DNA from: Neisseriaceae bacterium
GTDB taxonomy: Bacteria; Pseudomonadota; Gammaproteobacteria; Burkholderiales; UBA11063
Assembly: GCA_947454215.1 (NCBI GenBank)
Contig: CANGJN010000061.1
Location: forward strand, 1 to 5,373
Direction of reading: 5' to 3'
Length of the DNA: 5,373 nucleotides
The notes under the pieces are model-generated. The model was not told the origin of the DNA, ran no database searches, and saw nothing but the letters and a program-made list of their open reading frames with translations. The position numbers and the translations under genes were made by a program. Of this stretch, positions 1 through 5,373 are shown one piece after another. How positions within the stretch are numbered: the stretch's first letter is position 1; each line of letters begins with the position of its first letter.

Positions 1-2
1 AT

Positions 3-2027
<2,025 letters not shown>

Positions 2028-2037
2028 TTAAATGAAG

Positions 2038-2043
2038 CCTCCT
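2038..2043 (-). promoter_or_regulatory. Ribosome binding site of gyrB
   Basis: On the minus strand AGGAGG lies 10 nt before the ATG at 2027. It is a full Shine-Dalgarno match with slightly long spacing. It supports this start and shows that gyrB can be translated independently of yccA upstream. Confidence 0.75.
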
Positions 2044-2058
2044 AGAACTAAATTTGAT

Positions 2059-2075
2059 TAATAATGATTATTATA
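2059..2075 (-). promoter_or_regulatory. Possible gyrB-proximal -10 box and small palindrome in the yccA-gyrB gap
   Basis: The 60-nt gap holds a perfect minus-strand TATAAT at 2070-2075. It overlaps a 15-bp dyad, TAATAAT-G-ATTATTA, at 2059-2073. No good -35 hexamer lies 16-18 nt upstream, where the sequence runs into the end of yccA. gyrB may have a weak promoter of its own here, or these may be chance matches in AT-rich DNA. Confidence 0.25.
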
Positions 2076-2087
2076 AATAATAAACAG

Positions 2088-2780
2088 TTACCTTCTATCA
2101 TTTCCTGTAAATGCAAGAATAATTTGTAATAAACTTGTAAATAAATTATAAATACTAATATACAATGTTAGAGTAGCAGATATATAATTAGTTTCACCAC
2201 CTCTTACTATTTGATTTAATTGCCATAAAATCATTAATGATGAAAATATAACAAATGCTCCACAAATCATTAAATAAAGTCCAGGCAATCTAAGAAATAT
2301 ATTAGCAACAATAGCAATCAATAACACCACAGACCCAACAGCTAAGAAATGAGTCAAAAAATTTAATTCTTTTTTAATAACGAAAGCAATAGAACTCATT
2401 ACAAAAAAAACTACCGAGGTCAATAGTGCGGCAAGCAATATCAAACTACTTCCATTTGGTATTCTTAGTGTATACTGAAATAATGGGCCTAATAATATAC
2501 CCATAAAAAAGGTAAACACCATTAACCATACAATTCCAGAAAAGTTAGTTTTATTCCTTTCAACCTGAAACATTAAAAAGTACATTCCACCTATTAATAA
2601 TAAAGAACCTAAAATAGGACTAGAGTGCAAAAACATAAATGATATATTTAAACCAAATAAAGCTCCAATTGCTGTCGGTATCATTGACAAAGCAAGAAGC
2701 AAATAAGTACTCTTTAGTACTTCCTGCCTTACGGCTTCAGAAGGTAAAGATGTAGTATAATATTGATGTGGGTAATTCAT
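2088..2780 (-). CDS. yccA: Bax inhibitor-1 family inner-membrane protein, YccA type
   Basis: Predicted polytopic inner-membrane protein of 230 residues (E. coli YccA has about 219). In E. coli YccA is a substrate and modulator of the membrane protease FtsH. About seven hydrophobic segments are visible, near 25-45, 55-72, 82-104, 111-135, 142-163, 166-186 and 203-225. The C-terminal block GGETNYISATLTLYISIYN (194 onward) and NIFLRLPGLYL (160-170) closely match the YccA branch as I remember it. The two aspartates of the pH/calcium-sensing BI-1 pair appear to be replaced (about Q187 and S209), as in E. coli YccA. I chose the ATG at 2780 because AAGGAG lies 6 nt upstream; a TTG start at 2798 would add six residues but overlaps that site. 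The gene ends 60 nt before gyrB on the same strand, so the two are probably co-transcribed. Family is sure; one-to-one orthology with E. coli yccA is inferred. Confidence 0.9.
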   Translation of the reverse strand: MNYPHQYYTTSLPSEAVRQEVLKSTYLLLALSMIPTAIGALFGLNISFMFLHSSPILGSLLLIGGMYFLMFQVERNKTNFSGIVWLMVFTFFMGILLGPLFQYTLRIPNGSSLILLAALLTSVVFFVMSSIAFVIKKELNFLTHFLAVGSVVLLIAIVANIFLRLPGLYLMICGAFVIFSSLMILWQLNQIVRGGETNYISATLTLYISIYNLFTSLLQIILAFTGNDRR

Positions 2781-2786
2781 TTTTTT

Positions 2787-2792
2787 CTCCTT
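2787..2792 (-). promoter_or_regulatory. Ribosome binding site fixing the yccA start
   Basis: Minus-strand AAGGAG, followed by six A residues and then the ATG at 2780. This is near-ideal strength and spacing, and it decides against the in-frame TTG at 2798, whose first codons would cover the site. Confidence 0.85.
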
Positions 2793-2823
2793 ATACAAAA
2801 ATTCTCACACTATCTAATACTAT

Positions 2824-2832
2824 ATTATACCA
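2824..2832 (-). promoter_or_regulatory. Extended -10 promoter of the yccA-gyrB unit
   Basis: The minus strand reads TGGTATAAT, a consensus extended -10 element (TGnTATAAT). The expected transcript start is near 2817, giving a 5' leader of about 37 nt before the yccA ATG. The -35 region, 17 nt upstream, is only weakly matching (TAATAA at 2847-2852), as is common for extended -10 promoters. It is the best leftward promoter in the spacer and is correctly placed for yccA and probably gyrB. Confidence 0.6.
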
Positions 2833-2881
2833 TTTTTTTAAATTTATTATTATTATTTTTTTAAATAAAAAATATATCATT

Positions 2882-2917
2882 TCTAACACTAATTAGTAAA
2901 AATTTATTAATGTTAGA
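2882..2917. repeat. 36-nt inverted repeat upstream of the yccA promoter
   Basis: Outer arms TCTAACA (2882-2888) and TGTTAGA (2911-2917) are perfect complements. An inner pair, TTAGTAAA (2893-2900) and TTTATTAA (2903-2910), pairs with one G-T wobble, leaving a 4-nt bulge. The sequence ACTAATTAGT (2888-2897) is itself a 10-bp palindrome. Read leftward, a T-rich stretch follows a few bases after the stem, so it could end a leftward transcript or shield yccA. Read as DNA, it could be a protein binding site about 50 bp upstream of the yccA -10. Confidence 0.45.
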
Positions 2918-2989
2918 TTAATAAAAGTGTAGTTTTTTTAAAATTAAGTATTTCCTAAAATTCTAATGTTATAATTAAAACTCTTACAT

Positions 2990-3039
2990 ACTATGTTTTT
3001 ATTTTTATAAAAAAAAGTTATTTTATTTTAAAGATAATA
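2990..3039 (+). repeat. Direct repeat, copy 1 of 2
   Basis: A 50-nt segment beginning ACTATGTTTTTATTTTTATA and ending GTTATTTTATTTTAAAG plus ATAATA. It recurs in the same orientation at 4355-4403 with one base missing in the A run, one A/C difference and one A/G difference. The two copies flank about 1.3 kb holding the small secreted-protein gene. The content is low complexity, but the mixed ACTATG start and the 17-nt identical GTTATTTTATTTTAAAG block make pure chance unlikely. Confidence 0.7.
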
Positions 3040-3126
3040 TTTACAATGTTTTTAATGCGTTACTAAACAGTTGTATTAAATTTTGAGTGTAATTTAAACT
3101 ATGAATATTTTATTGTATTAAAAATT

Positions 3127-3156
3127 TTGAGCAAATATAAAAAATTATGTTATAAT
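3127..3156 (+). promoter_or_regulatory. Sigma70-like promoter facing right, with no close gene
   Basis: TTGAGC (3127-3132, four of six matches to TTGACA) and a perfect TATAAT (3151-3156) are separated by 18 nt. The transcript would start near 3163. The nearest rightward gene begins at 3726, so it would have a leader of about 560 nt, or the promoter may serve a non-coding RNA. TATAAT hexamers are frequent in such AT-rich DNA, so the call rests on the pairing with TTGAGC. Confidence 0.4.
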
Positions 3157-3169
3157 TAAAATATTAAAT

Positions 3170-3192
3170 AGTATATATTATAATAATATACT
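3170..3192. repeat. Inverted repeat at the start of the putative 3163 transcript
   Basis: Perfect 7-nt arms AGTATAT (3170-3176) and ATATACT (3186-3192) around a 9-nt centre. An 11-bp palindrome, ACTCT-A-AGAGT (3190-3200), overlaps its right end. The position just after the predicted transcript start would suit an operator or a 5' hairpin. All-A/T arms this short can arise by chance. Confidence 0.3.
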
Positions 3193-3231
3193 CTAAGAGT
3201 TCTACAGTTTTTTAAAATGCGAATAAAAAAT

Positions 3232-3249
3232 TATAAGTTTCAACTTATA
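3232..3249. promoter_or_regulatory. Operator-like palindrome, 8-bp arms with 2-bp centre
   Basis: TATAAGTT-TC-AACTTATA is a perfect 18-bp dyad. The two-base centre is too tight for a full RNA hairpin, which favours a binding site for a dimeric DNA-binding protein. It lies 76 bp downstream of the -10 box at 3151-3156 and directly before three phased repeats. No regulator gene is in the window, so the binding protein is unknown. Confidence 0.4.
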
Positions 3250-3250
3250 C

Positions 3251-3281
3251 AGTAATATTTAAGTAATATAAAGTAAATATT
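3251..3281 (+). repeat. Three AGTAATA-like repeats at 10-11 bp spacing
   Basis: AGTAATATTTA (3251-3261), AGTAATATAA (3262-3271) and AGTAAATATT (3272-3281) follow each other at 11- and 10-bp steps, one helical turn apart. They begin one base after the palindrome at 3232-3249. Phased short repeats may place a protein on one face of the helix or bend the DNA. They may also be a chance product of low-complexity sequence. Confidence 0.35.
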
Positions 3282-3349
3282 ATTCTAATTTATGCACTAT
3301 TAAAATATTAAACATACGATTTTTTTTACTTTATTTTAAAACTATATTT

Positions 3350-3454
3350 TTAATTAAATGCTGGTGTACTCCATAAATTTACATCAAACTTAAATTTAAC
3401 ACAAATTTGTATATTTTTTCCCAATAAGCAATAAAAACCCTCACCCCCAAACAT
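3350..3454 (-). pseudogene. 34-codon leftward frame in a less AT-rich patch, possible gene remnant
   Basis: On the minus strand an ATG at 3454 opens 34 codons starting MFGGEGFYCLLGKN and ending NLWSTPAFN before a TAA at 3350-3352. The frame is open back to a TGA at 3479-3481. The patch is clearly richer in G+C than its surroundings and uses W, C, P and G codons that are rare in random AT-rich frames, so it looks like coding sequence. Against a living gene: there is no Shine-Dalgarno sequence before the ATG and the product would be tiny. It may be the tail of a decayed gene or of a mobile-element protein. I do not recognise a family. Confidence 0.25.
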
Positions 3455-3463
3455 ACTATGATA

Positions 3464-3482
3464 TTGATTAAAGATTAATCAA
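3464..3482. repeat. Short dyad TTGATTA-AAGAT-TAATCAA
   Basis: Perfect 7-bp arms (3464-3470 and 3476-3482) around a 5-nt centre, next to the less AT-rich patch and just upstream of its leftward reading frame. It could be a small hairpin or an operator. A similar dyad with one wobble, TTATTAAAT-TT-ATTTGATAA, lies at 3570-3589. No function can be assigned. Confidence 0.3.
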
Positions 3483-3650
3483 ACTCTTGTAGCCTATATA
3501 TAATTTTTTGTAAACATAGTTATTAGATACTTACTCTACGAAATACCTACTAAATACTTTAACTCTAACTTATTAAATTTATTTGATAATGCTACATAGA
3601 ATGTTTTCCAACAATCAAAATAAATATTTCATATCAAAAAAAGAAATTTA

Positions 3651-3678
3651 TTGCAGATTTAAAGATAACTTTTAAATT
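3651..3678 (+). promoter_or_regulatory. Weak candidate promoter of the small secreted-protein gene
   Basis: TTGCAG (3651-3656) and TAAATT (3673-3678), spaced 16 nt, are imperfect sigma70 hexamers. The transcript would start near 3685, giving a leader of about 40 nt before the ATG at 3726. It is the best-placed candidate close to the gene, but both boxes are poor matches. Confidence 0.2.
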
Positions 3679-3712
3679 TATTCCAACAGTTTTAACAATA
3701 ATGTTATTTATT

Positions 3713-3720
3713 AGAGGAGA
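3713..3720 (+). promoter_or_regulatory. Strong ribosome binding site of the small secreted-protein gene
   Basis: AGAGGAGA ends 5 nt before the ATG at 3726. A purine-rich Shine-Dalgarno sequence of this quality, standing out from surrounding A/T-only DNA, is the main evidence that the short frame behind it is a real gene with this start. Confidence 0.8.
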
Positions 3721-3725
3721 TATTC

Positions 3726-4073
3726 ATGAAAATTAAAACTAAATTTATTTTAATAATATCCTTACATAGTTTATGCTCATTAGCTATTGACTGTAAAGAT
3801 TTTCTTAAAGTCGCAACACAGGCAAAAGACTTTAATTTTCGTAATCCTAGATACAATCTCCCCTACATATTGCAACAAAATAAAGATAAACAATATAATT
3901 TTCAAGCATTAGGTTACCATGATATCGGAGGTGAGATGGTGTTGACTGGAACTATATATGAAAAAGGCAAATTCCTTGGGATTATAAATAAATGTGAAGG
4001 TTCTATTCTAAGTTATTCAATAAATGGTAAGTCTTTTAATATTGACATTAGTACCTTTAGATTTATACAATAA
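3726..4073 (+). CDS. Small secreted protein of unknown function
   Basis: I do not recognise a family for these 115 residues. The N terminus is a clear Sec signal peptide: MKIKTK as basic start, a hydrophobic core at about 7-19, and a likely signal peptidase I site after SLA at residue 20. There is no proper lipobox (C23 is preceded by AID), so it is probably not a lipoprotein. The mature part would have about 95 residues with two cysteines, C23 and C90, that could form a disulfide outside the cytoplasm. It alternates short charged and beta-prone stretches (GGEMVLTGTIYEKGKFLGII at 68-87), suggesting a small beta-rich fold. The ribosome binding site is excellent. The gene stands alone, divergent from yccA and convergent with the 290-residue gene. 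A periplasmic or exported accessory or host-facing protein is possible, but this is inference. Confidence 0.8.
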   Translation: MKIKTKFILIISLHSLCSLAIDCKDFLKVATQAKDFNFRNPRYNLPYILQQNKDKQYNFQALGYHDIGGEMVLTGTIYEKGKFLGIINKCEGSILSYSINGKSFNIDISTFRFIQ

Positions 4074-4497
4074 AACCATGATTAAATAAAGCAACTCATG
4101 TGCACTAGCATCAATATACTAATTATCACGAATGAACCATTTAAGAAAACTGTAAATAATGTCTTATGGAATAATATTTTTAATAATTTTGGCATTAATT
4201 TATAACCATATAAGTTTACTCAATGCTTTAACTATATCCCTTATATTTTAAGTTTATCGAAATTTGACTTTATTTGGCTGGGATAAATATCTAACTATTT
4301 TCATTTTATAACAATAGATATCTTTCATAACTAAAAACACCAGATGAAAAATCAACTATGTTTTTATTTTTATAAAAAACGTTATTTTATTTTAAAGGTA
4401 ATAAAATAATGGAAATATATAATAATACCATTTTCATTTTTACATTAAACATAAAAAGTAATTTATGACAGACTTAAGTATATTAAACATAGCTAAT
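4074..4497. other. AT-rich convergent spacer, no convincing gene
   Basis: This 424-base stretch lies between two converging genes. I see no RNA gene and no clear GC-rich hairpin with a T run for either flanking gene; any terminator must be weak or A/T-paired. A loose hairpin, AATGG (4408-4412) with CCATT (4428-4432), is the nearest candidate for the leftward gene. The spacer also contains copy 2 of the direct repeat and a 30-codon hydrophobic frame at 4159-4251, which lacks a ribosome binding site. Confidence 0.65.
4355..4403 (+). repeat. Direct repeat, copy 2 of 2
   Basis: A 49-nt near-identical copy, in the same orientation, of 2990-3039. It starts ACTATGTTTTTATTTTTATA and contains the identical 17-nt block GTTATTTTATTTTAAAG. 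It differs by a one-base indel in the A run, C for A before GTTATT, and G for A near the end. It lies about 95 bp beyond the stop codon of the leftward 290-residue gene. Confidence 0.7.
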
Positions 4498-5370
4498 TTA
4501 ATTTAATGATCGGACTAAATAATCTCCATAAGGAGATTCATAACACCCATTAAATTTGATTATTTCTCCATTAATTAGATATACTCCTCTTATATTGTAT
4601 ACATTGAGGCCCATAGACAACTCAGAATCCTCAGTTATTTGATAGACATTTATTTTTACTTCTTGTGGTAAATAATGTATTCCAAGTTTATTAATTTGAT
4701 TACAAGTCAACCCATGTAAAGATAAATGATTTTTATCAAAAGAATTAGATTTATGTTTCTTACTTTTAGAATGCAAATCATCATCTACTCTATCTTCATC
4801 TTTATGAGAAAAGGTTGGTGTTTTTGGTTTTATTTTATCAATTTCAAAAGATGAAGAGCCAGTTAAGAGTGATGTATTTCCTCCACTCCCCTTAGGCAGA
4901 ATTATAGCATCATCTTCTCTATTTGGATCTACTAAATCCCAAATAGGCCGTATTCGACTTTTGTATAAAAACTCAGTTGTACTTATTAAATTAGAATAAA
5001 TATAACGAAAAACCACCATCTGTTTATCTTGACTGGTTTGCATCACTTTAATTATTTGTCCATAAAATTTGCACGGTTTGCCTATTGGACTGATTGGAGT
5101 ACATGCTACTAAATACGCACCTATATCAGAGTTGGTAAACTTTAACCCATTTACAGGCATTAAAAAATTCGGCTCTGATGTATGCTCTATTTTAGAACTA
5201 ATGAATAATAAATTTTCATTTATATAGTCTAAAGGGATAACCTCATCAACAGTCTTATCATTAGGTTTTCCAATTATAAACCATCTTAAATCTTTAATCA
5301 TTGGAGTAAGATAAAGTTTTATTTTTGTAGAAGACTCAATTTTAGTTGAATTAAAATAATCTTTCCACAT
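4498..5370 (-). CDS. Unrecognised 290-residue protein, two domains joined by a polar linker; 5' end at window edge
   Basis: No family recognised. There is no signal peptide or membrane segment from this ATG, so a cytoplasmic or specially exported protein is expected. Three parts are visible. Residues 1-147 look like a folded mixed beta region; within it 84-143 (KFYGQIIKVMQ, then MVVFRYIY, then FLYKSRIRPI) has the spacing of a small SH3/Tudor-like beta barrel, which is only a pattern impression. Residues 148-216 are low complexity, rich in S, K, D and G, with a basic cluster KSKKHK (202-207), and are probably disordered. Residues 217-290 (LTCNQINKLGIHYLP to YLVRSLN) look like a second small folded domain. 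Only three bases lie upstream of the ATG at 5370, the codon there is GGT, and no ribosome binding site can be seen, so the true start may lie outside the window. The base composition and length support a real gene. Confidence 0.75.
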   Translation of the reverse strand: MWKDYFNSTKIESSTKIKLYLTPMIKDLRWFIIGKPNDKTVDEVIPLDYINENLLFISSKIEHTSEPNFLMPVNGLKFTNSDIGAYLVACTPISPIGKPCKFYGQIIKVMQTSQDKQMVVFRYIYSNLISTTEFLYKSRIRPIWDLVDPNREDDAIILPKGSGGNTSLLTGSSSFEIDKIKPKTPTFSHKDEDRVDDDLHSKSKKHKSNSFDKNHLSLHGLTCNQINKLGIHYLPQEVKINVYQITEDSELSMGLNVYNIRGVYLINGEIIKFNGCYESPYGDYLVRSLN

Positions 5371-5373
5371 ACC

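Larger units (their letters stand above)
2781..3725. other. Long AT-rich divergent spacer without a convincing gene
   Basis: This 945-base stretch lies between the divergently oriented yccA and the small secreted-protein gene. Both strands are dense in stops. I found no tRNA or rRNA and no frame with both a good ribosome binding site and useful length. It is mostly A and T with many short A and T runs, except a patch around 3357-3455 that is richer in G+C and includes a C-rich run. The supported small elements inside it are listed separately: yccA promoter and ribosome binding site, inverted repeats, a rightward promoter, an operator-like palindrome, phased repeats and one copy of a direct repeat. 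Confidence 0.7.

Noticed and set aside
2781..2798. TTG start at 2798 giving yccA six extra residues
   Set aside because: The ATG at 2780 has AAGGAG six bases upstream, and the extra codons would overlap that ribosome binding site.
3589..3675. 28-codon rightward frame (starts MLHRMFSNN) ahead of the secreted-protein gene
   Set aside because: It has no Shine-Dalgarno sequence, and its K/N/F-rich make-up is what random AT-rich DNA gives; a leader peptide cannot be supported.
2781..3725. CRISPR array or tRNA gene in the long spacer
   Set aside because: No regularly spaced 20-40 bp repeats with unique spacers and no cloverleaf-like GC-containing stems were seen.
4264..4293. TTGACT followed by TATCTA as a rightward promoter
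   Set aside because: The -35 is good but the -10 matches poorly, and no rightward gene follows in the window.
4408..4432. Hairpin AATGG/CCATT as terminator for the 290-residue gene
   Set aside because: The stem is only five base pairs with a long A/T loop and no clean T run follows, so it is not called as a terminator.
3726..4716. Possible similarity between the secreted protein (YHDIGGEMVLTGTI) and the C-terminal domain of the 290-residue protein (YNIRGVYLINGEI)
   Set aside because: Only a few residues over about 14 positions agree, all common in beta strands, so homology cannot be claimed.

Overview
The window is very AT-rich. It reads as part of a low-GC proteobacterial chromosome, most likely a gammaproteobacterium of the host-associated or genome-reducing kind. 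GyrB carries the long gamma/beta-proteobacterial insertion after its QPPLYK motif, and its neighbour matches the proteobacterial YccA branch of the Bax inhibitor-1 family. More than a quarter of the window lacks a convincing gene, and those spacers are visibly poorer in G+C than the genes. No genus can be named from this.

Positions 1-2830, leftward unit: an extended -10 promoter (2824-2832, minus) precedes yccA (2780 to 2088), an inner-membrane protein. After 60 bases comes gyrB (2027 to 3), the DNA gyrase B subunit. The two genes share a strand and probably a transcript. GyrB stops almost exactly at the window edge, about 130 residues short of the proteobacterial form. A one-base frameshift is the likely cause, because another frame continues with residues that fit the family.

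Positions 2781-3725, long divergent spacer: no convincing gene. It holds inverted repeats, a sigma70-like rightward promoter (3127-3156), an 18-bp operator-like palindrome (3232-3249), three phased AGTAATA-like repeats (3251-3281), one copy of a 50-bp direct repeat (2990-3039), and a less AT-rich patch with a 34-codon leftward reading frame (3350-3454) that may be a gene remnant.

Positions 3726-4073: a short rightward gene for a small secreted protein of unknown function, with a strong ribosome binding site. Positions 4074-4497: a gene-poor convergent spacer with the second copy of the direct repeat (4355-4403) and a hydrophobic 30-codon frame of doubtful reality. Positions 4498-5370: a leftward gene for an unrecognised 290-residue protein made of two folded-looking parts joined by a polar, charged linker; its 5' end lies at the window edge.

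The left part is core cell machinery (DNA topology, membrane protein quality control). The right part looks like lineage-specific accessory DNA bounded in part by a direct repeat. I could not identify a known defence, mobile or biosynthetic system. The best leads are the gyrB disruption, the direct repeat, the regulatory-looking cluster at 3127-3281 and the two orphan proteins.
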